Positions 49,511 through 61,288 of a stretch of DNA of 64,000 nt are shown here, piece by piece. This DNA comes from Magnolia sinica. Taxonomy: Eukaryota > Streptophyta > Magnoliopsida > Magnoliales > Magnoliaceae. Position numbers and translations under genes: made by a program. The notes below the pieces were generated by a model. That model saw only the letters and a list, made by a program, of their open reading frames with translations, made no database searches and was not told the DNA's origin. The stretch is from the NCBI RefSeq assembly GCF_029962835.1, contig NC_080584.1, positions 84,286,862-84,350,861 of the forward strand, in the 5' to 3' direction. The first letter of the stretch is position 1, and each line of letters opens with the position of its first letter.

Positions 49511-51080
49511 CCACTCAAAATAGCTCCAGGGACCACAAATGGGGTCCCTGGACATCCCAACCGCTGGATTCAAATAAGGAAGAAGGCTACATCAGTTGGA
49601 CCGGTGCGTGGCTCGGACCACTGGACCAATGAGCGGACTGGCAGTAGCCAGACTGCCATAGGCGGTAGTTCGACCACCACCCGACCGAAAACAGTCATAG
49701 GGCAGCGGGCCTGTCTCCAAGGGCGATTTTGAAGGACCGGATTTCCCCTTTGATCGTTGGATAATAACCTCACAAGAGGACAAATAATAATAATAATAAT
49801 AAATGAAAAAAATGGAAAACAAACAAAAAATATGTATAATATAATAAAAAGTTCCTCTCAAAACCTCATGGCAAGTTCAAATTCTCGCGAGAAATTAAAA
49901 ACTGCTGGAAAATAAAAGGAAAATGCAAAAAACGAAAAAGAAAATATATAATAATGTATATATAAAACAAAAAACAAAAATAAAAAAATATATATGTATC
50001 ATATATTATCCTAAAATAAGATCCCCATGGAGTTTAAATAAATAAATAATAAAAATAATAAAAAAATGGACGATCTCAACCACCAGTAAGATCGGACAGA
50101 TCTTTCCAAAATCCAAAAATATTTCAACAACTTATTAGAGGAAGCCATCTAACCTTTTTACAAATAAAAAACTAAATGATGATGCCTACCTGTGAGATCG
50201 AACGGATGTTTTCCAAAAAAAAATGTGTGTTTTTAAATAAAATCTCTAGAGAGTCGAGTTTCAAAGAGATAGTTTTCAAAAGTTTTTCAAAGACGCACGC
50301 AACTCGTAGTACATTGAGGAATCTTTCATATTCTCCAGTTGCGGTCAGTGAAAATAGTTAAATAAGATTCGATCTATTCCTGTTTTCCCAGTGGATGATC
50401 GAATCCGTACATGATACATGTGCGATTGCCCCGACCTCTATACCTGGACAGTCGTACAAATGCTGGTAAAAATGATTGGATCTATCTCTGGAAAGAATAG
50501 TCAAACTCAAAGTGACAATAATCCATTGTAACTAAGTATCAAAATCAGCAGACTGCATGGCGAAAGATTACCTGCACATACCTAGTCTGGGATGTTCGAA
50601 AAATTTGATCGAGTCCAAGTCGGCGTAGTGAGTTCCCCGTAAGGCCGCACCAACGGCAGGGCAGCTAACCACTTTGACGATCAAATGAAACGAATACTCC
50701 TAGGGTGATTACGTATCAAAGGAAACGACAGACCAAATAGTATGGGAATCCTCATAAAGCCGCGACAAATGCGCAGAGGCCCTTACTTTTCAGACTTACT
50801 CTCCAATGTTATCAATAATCTGAAGTGAAAGGGTTGTGATTGGTGACCCGTAAAGCCGTAACAAATGCACGGGGGACAATCACAATGTTTTTCTCAACCC
50901 TCGTGATATGTGCAAGTCATCTTCTTTCCAAACGCAAGTCATCTTCTTTCCAAACAATTAATTGAAAATGATACAATAGCAGACAACAGATTCGAATCAC
51001 TACCCTTGCTGACCAGAAGGGTGGGGTGTCCACTCGCTTTGGCCTTTGGTTGCTTGCAACCTCGGCCAAAGAGAGGCATC
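49511..51080. other. 3' untranslated region of the retrotransposon
   Basis: No gene seen. It includes the 21-bp unit pair at 49640-49681, an AT-rich low-complexity stretch (49780-50060) and, just before the 3' LTR, the purine-rich AAAGAGAGGCA at about 51068-51078, the likely polypurine tract. Confidence 0.6.
49640..49681. repeat. Two tandem 21-bp units upstream of antisense unit 1
   Basis: GGCAGTAGCCAGACTGCC... at 49640 and GGCGGTAGTTCGACCACC... at 49661, exactly 21 bp apart and related to the LTR and 46995 units. Confidence 0.8.
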
Positions 51081-52549
51081 TGTAAACACCCCACCCAGGC
51101 TAACATCTCGAGAAGGCTAAGACAGTCCAGAAACCATGCTCGTATCCTAAACCGAACCCTAATCCCAGCCTAAACCGAACCCTAATCCCAGCTTAAACTT
51201 AACCCTGACCCAAAAGTCTCAAAATTCCCAAACCGAGACCCAAAACCTTGATCCAAACCGTTCAGTCCACACACAGCCCCCGCCTATACTTTATACCCTA
51301 ACTAGAACCCTTTTACCCAAGCCTAAACCCTCTATCTGAGCCATAAAAACCTAAAAGAAGACTATCGATCGAACCAACACAGCAAACAAAGCTCGCACGC
51401 GTGAACCCAGCTCGAACACGGCCCGGACGGTAGTCTGACTGTTACAGGCAGTAGTTTGACTACCTCCTGCGGTACTTCAAATGTCGCCGCTCGTGGCCCG
51501 TGTATGGACAACTGTCCCAACGTCCAAAAGTCAACTTTTCCCTAGATTTACCCCTCCCATATCCACTATTTAAAGTTTTACCGGCCTCAAGAACCAATGG
51601 GAGTGTGCCATGTGGCATCTCTCTCCCCTCCACCAACCACCACTTGCCACCTCACCTTTCAACCCTCTCAAACCCAATAATTACAGCAATGCCCTTGGAG
51701 AAGGCTATAAATAGCCCTCTCCTCTTCTCATTTCAACAAGCCTCAACAACCAACAATCCAAGAGAGTGAGAGAGAAAGAGAGTAAGAAAGAGATTGAAGG
51801 AAAGGGAAGGAGCTCCCAAGCCTTCCAAGTTCAAATCTTTCAAAGCCACCCCCTTAGCCTTTCCTCCTAACCTCTCTAACCCATCTAACCTAGCTCAGTT
51901 TGATCATGGTTCAGTCTATGTCTTAGCCTATTCAAGAATCAAGTCAAGGATCCATTATACTATAAGCATTCATCATGACATCCACTCCCTTCTCAACCCC
52001 CTGCTTCTCTAGATCTCTAGTGAATGTATGCTCTGTAACTTGCCATACATCGGATCCTGTCACATCAGAAATTTCTAGTAATCTACTCCATTTTTTACCT
52101 CTTTGCATAAGCATCATCACATCCGCCTTCTAGACAAGTCGTTGGACGTATGATCTGTGGCTTGCAGAAATTTTAGATCTTGCTGCATCAGAAATCCGCA
52201 CGGGTGTGTGCTTAGTCCTGTCTCGACCACATCATTTATCCCTTGAGATTGTTTTACCACACAAAGTAGAGACCGTACATTCGTACGGGCAGAGAGGGTG
52301 CCTAATACCTTCCCTCTTTATAACCGAGGTCCCTTACCAGGAATTCCAAATCGCAGGCCAGGAGTCAACCTAAGGTAGGAGGGTTTTCAGATTTCTCCAA
52401 CCTTACGTATTTCGTGGTTCTAGCCGACCGCAGGATTCTGAAATTATTCGGCAAGTGGCGACTCCAACATCCACAAATCATCCAAATCACCCTCACCACC
52501 AAAACCATAACATTTAAACCAGCGTGGGCGCCGATTTTCAGTGTCTACA
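51081..52549 (+). repeat. 3' LTR
   Basis: 1469 bp, 42 bp shorter than the 5' LTR. It has two rather than three 21-bp units (51426 and 51447), and the TATA box at 51704-51713 is conserved. It ends GTGTCTACA, followed by the TACCC duplication. Confidence 0.95.
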
Positions 52550-52634
52550 TACCCTAAAATAAGTAGGAGAATTAATGGATGAACAACATGGATATAACAT
52601 ACACATGCACCATGGTTAGACCCATAGAGCTGAG
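52550..52634. mobile_element. Foldback MITE copy H, right part
   Basis: Continuation of the element interrupted at 33693, starting with the second TACCC. Confidence 0.75.
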
Positions 52635-53232
52635 GCCTACTTAGGTGCTTGGAGGCATTCATTCCACATATATCCAGATGGGACATGCTCACCAATTAAG
52701 AAAATGTATTATCATTCATTTATGCATTGTCGTTTCTTTGTTTTTCTGCTTTCTATTAAGAGATTAGCTTATCCTTTTAAAATCTATGTCCACATCTGAA
52801 CCAGGACCTAATATGTTTCCATTTAAGTGGTCCCCCCACCTTGGTTAAAAGACTTGGAGACTCATATCAACTCGTTCCACTCTGAGTTCACTCCCGACTG
52901 TTGTGAGTAGAGGTTGACTTGGCCCTGACTCGGCTGAGTCAAGGCCGACTCTCGACAAGTCGTGGTTTCAAACTGGATCAAGTCCTACTTAGTGTAATGT
53001 GTGGAAGACTACCTCATTCATCCTTAATTCATTAATGACCTCTCAACCACTATGGTTTACATTCAGTTATATCTAGATCACCATCACCAATGTATTGATC
53101 AATCCTTCTTCTATTCTGCGTAAGTTTTACAACTTGTATTAGGGTCAAATATTAATTTTGGACCATTAAAAAGGGCTAATTAAAACTCATCAAATGTGCC
53201 CATAGCATAGCATAGTTGTGTGTGTGTGTGTA

Positions 53233-53307
<75 letters not shown>

Positions 53308-55140
53308 AAATGAAAAATTATGAATTGAGTGTATTTGAAAACTTGCATTAAGAAGATTAATTATAATTGTTATTTTCTCCCTTTAAATTTAGACTACTTA
53401 TTATTTTATTTTTAACCATGCATTTGGTAGCCATAAATAAATGGTTAGTATTGATTGATCCAGGTGATCTTAGATGTAGGATCCGTCCAAAATTGGACTC
53501 ATAAAGTGAATAGTCTGAATGGTTGTACATCAATGACACATGTCAGAGGATGAGTTACTACCATTGAAGGTGCAAAGTAGTCTAACCTCACCAACCCAGG
53601 CGACTTATCTTACACTTTGATGTATGACATAATAGACATACATTAACTTAAATCAAATCAAGAAAACCATGAAACCTAGGGTTACTTAAAGGTTATTTGG
53701 CAGCATATGTATTCGATGGTAATAATAATTGTGTTTGGCAGGAAGTGTAAAAAGTCTACTGATTTGTCCCTTGAGTGATTTCAAACCAGATTACTACCAA
53801 ATACAGCTGATTATGTCAGCTTGAAAACCACCTGAATTTAATGTTCATGTACATGCCGTCGTGTAAAATTGACTGTGCATGGGTACATTCTTCCAATTCT
53901 GCTTGTAAGATCATGCACAGTTCACAAAACAAATGTGTGGGTAAAAAGAGGAACCCTCTGTGGTTGTTTTTTAATTTTTAATTTTTAATTTTATTTTTTT
54001 TATTTTTTATTTTTTTAATTACAAATATTATACATTGAGGTCCTCCTTTTGAAGAATCAACTACCCCAATTTTTAGTACCTTACAATCCGACCTATGGTC
54101 CGGATTAATGGTCTGGATTAACAATAAATGGGCCCCACATACACTTATTATAAAATAAAAATTTTAAAAAAGAAATAGAGAGAATTGGTGTTCTTCGGAC
54201 AAGACACACAATGTATGAGCTAGCTCCCCAAACTTGTTCGAGTTGAATTAATTAATCCTTATATATTGTTTTGGCTCTGAGAAGTATAAGACATGATTTG
54301 CTTCTTCTATATATATGGGTATGTTAATGTGTAAGCAAAATCAAACCAAAGTCTATTTTACTGTTTTTGTTCCCCCACAGAAGTGATAGACATGAGGCCT
54401 ATGTACCTAATTGAAAGTCGGGCACTAGTTTTTGTTGTTGTCTCTATTATGGTATGTTTCAGGTTTATTTATTTTCTTATGGGCCAATCTTCTATATATG
54501 ACAGTTTATTACCTAACCCCAGCCCACTCCTTAAAGTGGCACACATGCAAAGTTATCTGGACCATCGAAATTGCCAGACAGATTGTGAATGGACCACATT
54601 TACAAAATCTTATTGTTCAAGAAATCTTAACCATCAAATTGATGTTTATCAAGTGGAAGTTAAAAGTAAAATTATTAAGTGGTTGAAAATTTGAATACAA
54701 AAGTCTATGGTATGAGTAATATCATATGCTCCATCCACAATTGGATTTAGACTGTGTGAACTGCTGTATTATAGTATAGAAAAGGGCATATAGGGTGAAG
54801 CGGAACCATTAATTGCAAAGCATGCAGTATCATCCAAATTATCTAAATTTCCTTCTCTATGCTTAAAGCACATGAGATCAACCTTATTCATCACGCATGC
54901 CACCTTATGTTTGGCCTTGAGCCTAATAAATCAGGCCAATTGGAAACTCAGGTGGGCCATAGGAACAGTTGAGATGGAATGCCCACCGTTAAAACCCTTC
55001 CAAATTGTAATGGGGGTCAGCGTTATGTGTACATGCCATCCGTTCCTTTCATTGGCGTGCTTTGCCGGGACAAAAGGATATATTGAAAATCAAGGCCTTC
55101 CAAAACTCATCTGAGAAACCCTGCTTGAATTTAAAAGAAT
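52635..55140. other. Intergenic AT-rich DNA, no gene seen
   Basis: A GACTCGGCTGAGTC-rich fragment at 52850-52985 resembles the hAT-like element at 19886. A (TG)n/(TA)n run lies at 53217-53303 and a T-rich low-complexity stretch at 53965-54020. Half a foldback arm (CTCAGGTGGGCCATAGGAAC) lies near 54945. No supported coding region. Confidence 0.45.
53217..53303. repeat. (TG)n(TA)n microsatellite
   Basis: TG repeats grading into about 60 bp of uninterrupted TA. Confidence 0.95.
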
Positions 55141-55272
55141 TTAGGCATAAATTTAGATTGTTCTTATTGTACGATCCACTTGAGTTTTGAACCAGCTTGA
55201 GTATAGAGGTTTTAGGCATAAATTTTGATTGTTCTTATCGTATGATCCACTTAAGTTTTGAATAGCTTGAGA
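55141..55272. repeat. Tandem duplication, about 71-bp unit
   Basis: TTAGGCATAAATTTAGATTG at 55141 and TTAGGCATAAATTTTGATTG at 55212 start two similar units ending in CTTGAG. Confidence 0.85.
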
Positions 55273-55280
55273 CTCAAGAT

Positions 55281-56232
55281 TGATGTAGAGAGGGTTGCAG
55301 GCAGTTTTATGGCCAAGATGGATAAGAAAAGGCCTGGTCGACAACAGAAGTGATCCGGACCGTCAGACCTTAAATCAAGTGTATCTCGCAATTTGGAATG
55401 AGTTATCGGACGGAAAATATATGATTTTGGGATAGAACGAGCTACCTTAGCTACCAAACCGCACTATGCCGAGTTGCGCAAGCCGGATTTGTGAAATAGC
55501 ACTAGATCGACGTTCGTTTTCCTATTTTAATTCCCTTTTTATTATAAATAGTAAGTTTTAGTTTGATTATAACTCTTCGTCCGTTAGGCTTTAGGAGTTG
55601 CGCCCAATGTGAAAAGAGCACCAACGTGAAAAGAGCTTAGAATAATTAGGAGAACAGATTAGTGAAGCCAAATAGGACACTTACTATTTTTGGTCGAAAA
55701 CCTTGCACATTAGTAGACATCATGACCGTCTATAAATAGTAAGTTTACTATTTATAGTAAGTTGCGAATTCTAGGAGTTTTAGTAATAGTTTGATTCTGA
55801 TTTATCTTACCTTGCTTGGTATCCCTATTTAAAGGGTTGCGAACTTGTTTATTTCATTCATCAATCAATTTCAAATTTTATAGAAATTATTTTTTATTTT
55901 TTTGTTCTTTTCCTCATGGATTCGAGGATTCTCTGTGAGGAGTCCAAAGAAGTTCCATGGATTCGGAACGGTTATCCTCTTGAGGAAGACGGTGCTCGAC
56001 CTCACATCGTCCTCTGCATCAGTTTGGTATCAGAATAGGACGAGTTCTTTTAAAGTGGAGGGGACTGATGTAAAGAGGGTCGCGGACAATTTCATAGCCA
56101 AGATAGATCAGAAAAGGCCCGGTCGATGACAAAAGTGATTCAGACCGTCGAACCTTCAATCAGACATCTCGCAATTCAAAATGAGTTATCAAATATAAAA
56201 TATATGATTTTAGGGTAGACCGAGCTACTTTA
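55281..56232 (+). mobile_element. Minimal-interior LTR retroelement (TRIM/SMART-like)
   Basis: 5' LTR 55281-56021 (741 bp, TGATG...CATCA ends). Three bases later comes TGGTATCAGA (56025-56034), the tRNA-Met primer site of Copia-type elements. AAAGTGGAGGGGA (56052-56064) looks like a polypurine tract, and a second LTR starts with TGATGTAAAGAGGG at 56066. The interior is therefore only 44 bp and non-coding. The second LTR follows the first for about 160 bp and is then lost near 56232, so no target duplication can be checked. Confidence 0.8.
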
Positions 56233-56556
56233 TTCGGTCAGGTGATTGTTATGTGAATAGTATTATTCGGTCACAATAGCTCCAAGAAGATGGACGGTTC
56301 CAATCATGAGACTAAGCTCTCATGTGGGTCCCTTAATGTGGTAGCATATGTTAAATGTGGATTGGCTACTGCCATGTTTGTACCAACATTGGTATAAGAA
56401 TGGTATGGACAAATTTGATTGGCTAGCTGTTGCTATCAGAGATGAGGCCCAGTAGAGAATATACTCAATAGAACAACTTTCAAACATGCTTGGCATTTGC
56501 ATGAGTGTCTATCATCTAATCAAAATCTCACTGTGCAGACAATACTCAATCCTATA
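56233..56556. other. Intergenic, no gene seen
   Basis: No recognised signal. Confidence 0.4.
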
Positions 56557-57268
56557 TAGCATTGTACACGAGCAGAGTAAGCTCGGTTACTCGCTCGACT
56601 CGACTTGGAATTACTCAACTTAACTCTACTCGGCATGAGTTTGAGCCAAGCACGAGCATGAGTTTGATACTCGTTTTGATTACGAGTAGAGTACGAGTTG
56701 GGCAATACTTGACTCGGTACTTGATTCGAAACTCAACTCGTGTGCTCGACTCGTACTCGACTCATACTGTGTGGTGTGGATTTATTATTTTTAGTTTTTT
56801 ATATAAATTGTTAATATATTTCAGAAATCGATATCATATATTGCTAATATATGTCAGAAATTGTTAATATATGTTAATATAGCTAATATATGTTAATATA
56901 TGTTAATATAGCTAATATATGTTAATATATGTTAATATAACTAATAAATGTTAATATAGAAATTGTTAATATGTTAATATATCTAATATATGTTAAAATT
57001 GTTAATATATATTAATATAGCTAACATATGTTAAATTTGTTACTCGAAAACCCTGCTCGAATTGAGCTCAAATTCAAACTCGGACTCGAACTTGACTCAA
57101 AAACTCGGACTCAACTCGGCTCGATTTTTGCTCGTACTCGGACGAGTAGAGCACGAGCAGGGAATCCATGCTCGATGCTCGAGCAGAGCCGAGTACAAGT
57201 AGGACTCGGGCAGTGCGAGTCGAGCATGAACTAGGTAATACTCGACTCGGCTCGACTCGTGTAAAGCT
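56557..57268. mobile_element. hAT-like element rich in ACTCGAGTC words, with internal tandem repeat
   Basis: The left end AGCATTGTACACGAG and right end CTCGTGTAAAGCTC are imperfect inverted repeats resembling the TGTACACGAG ends of the other hAT-like copies. The flanks resemble CTCGACTCG-rich sequence typical of the family. The middle (about 56805-57030) is an AT-rich tandem array of AATATATGTTAATATAGCT-like units. No clean 8-bp duplication. Confidence 0.5.
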
Positions 57269-57294
57269 CATATAAGATATATATAGATTGCGTG

Positions 57295-57482
57295 ATGACC
57301 CGGCACCACCTACCTTGGTACTATTGAGGCAAGGCAGGGTTTGATTGGGCTACACACCGCAGTTAAAAATGTGCCTCATAGAATTTGAACTCAACCTAGC
57401 AACTTGCAAACATGCTTTTCATGGGTCTACCCGTAATAAATTAATCAAATCCCGCTGCATCTCAACACCACCGAGCTACGTA
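57295..57482 (-). mobile_element. Possible tRNA-derived SINE
   Basis: On the minus strand, TAGCTCGGTGG (near 57478-57468) resembles a pol III A box and GAGTTCAAATTC (near 57392-57381) a B box. The tail GTACCAAGGTAGGTGGTGCC recalls plant SINE 3' regions. The A-B spacing of about 85 bp is longer than usual and there is no clear terminal A tract, so this is tentative. Confidence 0.3.
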
Positions 57483-58981
57483 ATGATGTAGTTACGACAT
57501 GAATATATGTCCCCACATACGATCGTTGGGCGTGAATCACGACAAACGGCTATTTCAACATGTAGCCTTTATTTTATTTACCTTCTGTAAATACCTTCCC
57601 TTTCGTCTCTGATATTTATAACCCCTTCTAGTTAGTATTATTGTAAGTACCTCCCTTTTAGCTTATTATTGATTCGGTCCAATCCCTCCAATGGTGCATT
57701 AAGGCTGTTATCTTTAGAAATTTGACATTTTATACCTATCTCATTGGCGACTACCTATATATCGGCGTGTGAGCCTATAATGGATGCATGTCATCCAATC
57801 TGTTTAGAATGGTCACGTCACCATGAAAATAAGAAACTCAAAAATTAAGCTGATCCAACCATCCACTGACCCACCAAATTTGAAGGTTATTAGCTGGTTG
57901 TGGTCCACCTAATGTTTTGATTAATTTTACTTTTTTGGGTGTTAAATATTTATGGTGATGGGATCTTATAGGAAGGGTTGGGTACTATTTAATCATAACT
58001 GCGGACCCACACGTGTGCCAAACGAATTGTGGGGTTTTTTTTTTTTTTTTCCTTTTTCTTTTTCACGGGGTGAAGATTCAGCTAAAAGTCTCTAGTGGAG
58101 GGGAGGTGATTACAATTATCCAAAACTAGAAGAGAAGTGTTTACAAATTTTACTCTTTTTTTTTTTGGTTTCTCAAGATTAGCCAGGACAATAATCTAAT
58201 GAAAATTATATTAAATAAAAAGAAGACAATGACCTTACAATCCAAAGCGTACACAAATGTTGTTGGTGGGGATAACATTTCATTTCAATGCATTGGTAGG
58301 GATTCCCAAACAAGGGCTTTGATGTTGAACCCTAGTAAAGTCAGTTTGTTCTCTTTCCCAGGAATGGGAAGTGACTAAAGAGCTATTGGTCTCTCTTGAT
58401 TTTTGTTTTGGTATGGGATTCCTTTGGATGGTGAAATGGAACCATAGTCAGCAAGACAAACCTCATTGTGAGGTAGCCTTGTTGTCGACATTTTGTGACC
58501 TTTAGTTGTGGAATATACTTTGTAGCGTCTCATCACTCCATTATAGAAAATGACCCCCACAAATATCTGAAAAATATTCAAGATAATATCAAGGTGGTTG
58601 AGAAAGGTAATTTTGAAAACCTGCGTTCCATTTCGTACGTATCAGGACTTCTATAGAAGCAATCATCTCTCTACATCACTAGCTTGTAAATGTCTAGAAA
58701 GATGAAAATAAAAAAGAAACTAAAAAGAAAAGGGATGAGCCAGAGAGAAGTGGAGTATGTTTAGGTTTCAGCAGCTATCAGCTAAAGGCATGCTTGCCTC
58801 CAACCCCTTTAGGCCTTTGCCTTGTATCTTTATCATAATGTGTTTAGGTTTCTTCCTCCATCAACTAAAGGCATACTTGCCTCAACCCCATAAGGGATGA
58901 TCCTATCTGTTTATTAACTTGAATTTTTTTTAATAGGAGTGGATTTTTTTAAAAAAAATTTCTAGGATGCAAAAAGGTGTT

Positions 58982-59010
58982 GGGGGTGGGTGGGGTGGGC
59001 GGGGCGGGCG
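58982..59010 (+). other. G-rich tract with quadruplex potential
   Basis: GGGGGTGGGTGGGG then TGGGCGGGGCGGGCG: six G-runs of three or more separated by single bases. Confidence 0.7.
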
Positions 59011-59998
59011 TGTTGGAATAAAGAAAAAGAAATAAATAAATAAATAAATAAAAATAGTGAATTGGGTCCATACCCAAAATTAAGTTCTAACATGAGTCAC
59101 TAATAATTAGGCACTAATGTTCTCTGGGTGCCAATAATTGGAAGACACCTGTTGCCTTGCGTCGTCTCTACTCGTAACAATTAGAGTTATGATTTTCTCA
59201 AAGGAAATCACAGAAGGAAGGGCTACGCCTCGAATCACCTATTCCAAGACGTGTGTTGTAGACAAGGTTTTGGCAGCAAGATGCATAGCTTGAACGAACA
59301 GTGGGAGATTTTATGAAGAAGAATATACAATTTACATAATACATAAAATATTAAAGAAAAATTAATTCCCTTCAGCTTCTTTTTTTTTAAAATTAATTCC
59401 CTTCAGCTTATTTGTCAACTAAAATAGGTTGTTTGATTCTCTAGAAGATTATTTTCATTAGGTTAGATCCATTTTCCACTGATCTCAAGCCTTTTTCAAC
59501 CTTTGTCAATCAAATGTAATGAAAATGGTTGTAATTCCTACTCAGAATTCAATATATAAATATAGTTAAACATAGAATAAGGGAGTAAAAGGAAATAGTA
59601 ATGCTTTGATGACTATGTTTTGTTAAATGATCATGGTTTCAAATTATAAAGATGTGTAATTGAAGGAACGCAAGGAATCTTTAGAGACTCGCTTTTCATA
59701 TTTTTCCTGTTTTTTTCTTAAATGTTACATCGCACAAACAAGAAAAAGTGGAACATACTGCCATATACTCTGCACTGATGAATGCAAAATATAAAATTGG
59801 AAGTATATTCAAAATGAGTTTTTTAAAAAAATAAAAAATAAAAAAATATATATATATATTGATACTGTGGCCGAGTCTGACCATCCATGTGCATGCATGT
59901 AGAGAGTTTTCATGTGGCATACATATGGAAAATCCAAACCATTCGATTGATGGATCCTCCGTACATGGAGCTGAAACTATGAGTGGATAACCCTAACT

Positions 59999-60001
<3 letters not shown>

Positions 60002-60036
<35 letters not shown>
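60002..60036. repeat. (TA)n microsatellite
   Basis: About 16 uninterrupted TA units. Confidence 0.95.
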
Positions 60037-60038
<2 letters not shown>

Positions 60039-60659
60039 TGAATTCGGATCATTGATATTTTCTTTTTTATTTTGATATTATATTGACAAAACCGAACCAA
60101 CCGCTATTACTGGCTCATCCAATTTTTGGTTAAGACCCATCTACAGTGGGGACTATGATTTGGACGGTTTGGATCGATGCGTAGGCACATCACATGGAGA
60201 GTTTCTACTAACCCATACAAATTAGTAGCAATGCACAATAACTTGTCATCATCTCACGAATAAAAGATCCACATCAGCTACTGGTCTAAGCCAAGTTTGT
60301 GAGAATTGCTAATGACACAAGATAGAAAATTAAAAATCATAAGCTTCATAAAGAGAGTAGGAAACTCTACTCCTGATGAACTTCTATGCAAGGTTAGTTT
60401 GCATCTGTATTTCACAAAGATCATTTACCCTGTAATAAGTTTATATAGACATCTAAAAGTAAATTCGCATTGTTGTAATTAATCATAATCGTATTTCTTT
60501 ATTGTAAGGATTAAAAAATAAACCTTAATAACCAACAAAAATCATCTCTAATACATAATCATGATTAACTAAAAAATAGATGAACTCATCTTCAGGACTA
60601 CAAAAGGGCCCTTTTGGGTTGAAATATTGTGAGAAATGATAGCCTAAATGCACCACCTT

Positions 60660-60895
60660 ATTTCCTGCCGATGGTCATATGCATGTAGAACATCTTAGCA
60701 GTGCAAAAGGTGGACCACACCGTGAAGATCGCCTGAGGTGAAAATCAGGCTGATCAAATAATAATAGGGGAAAACTACTCTTTTCGAATCAGTGGATCGG
60801 CCTGATTTTTACGGCAGGTAATCTTTATGATGTGGTCCATCTTTTCCACGGTTTGGATGTCCTAAATGGATGACATGTAGAAAGAAACGATGAGG
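60660..60895. mobile_element. Small foldback element
   Basis: Arms: GCATGTAGAACATCTTAGCA and AAAGGTGGACCACACCGTG on the left; CACGGTTTGGATG and GATGACATGTAG on the right. The inner GAAAATCAGGCTGATC pairs with GATCGGCCTGATTTTT. Related in style to, but distinct from, the larger foldback family. Confidence 0.6.
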
Positions 60896-61288
60896 CTTTA
60901 TGTGGAAGTAAACATCCAGTTCCTGTGTATAATCATCTATGAACTGTTATTGTAAAACCAACGTAAATAATATACATGTAAGTATTTAAAAGACCTCACC
61001 TTAACTGATTGAAATAGTTACACTTACAAAACTCTATGTCATTGGTGCATATGTGCCTGGACCCCACAGTATCTCTGGCACAAAAATCCAATGGTACTTA
61101 AAAGTACGGCATACGTTTGTTTGATGCTCATCACCTCTGAGAGCTTGACACGTGGAATGGGTCCATGAGATTGTATCTTCATCCATTTCCATCTCTCCAT
61201 CTCCAATCCTAGTAAAGATAGGAGGTTGTACAGTACATTTAAATGAAAATTCCACCTCTTTTCTTATCTATACAGCTTGGAAACTAGA
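60896..61288. other. Downstream flank of the NAC gene
   Basis: Should contain the NAC 3' UTR on the minus strand. Nothing else recognised. Confidence 0.4.

Larger units (their letters stand above)
33694..52549 (+). mobile_element. Ty3/gypsy LTR retrotransposon, Tat/Ogre type, complete but defective (18,856 bp)
   Basis: A single insertion with two LTRs (33694-35204 and 51081-52549) that begin TGTARACACCCCACCCAGG and end CAGTGTCTACA, flanked by the exact duplication TACCC (33689-33693 and 52550-52554). Order: 5' LTR, primer site, gag, protease, RT, RNase H, second archaeal-type RNase H, integrase, then a 7.7-kb tail with two antisense PMD-like units, and 3' LTR. The dual RNase H and the arginine-type primer site place it in the Tat lineage. 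All frames carry stops or frameshifts. In the first 90 aligned LTR bases I count six differences, five of them transitions, so it is not a recent insertion. Confidence 0.93.
57483..60659. other. Intergenic, no gene seen
   Basis: Contains a tandem duplication at 58759-58890 (period about 82 bp, TGTTTAGGTTTC), a G-rich tract at 58982-59010 and a (TA)n run at 60002-60036. No supported coding sequence. Confidence 0.45.
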
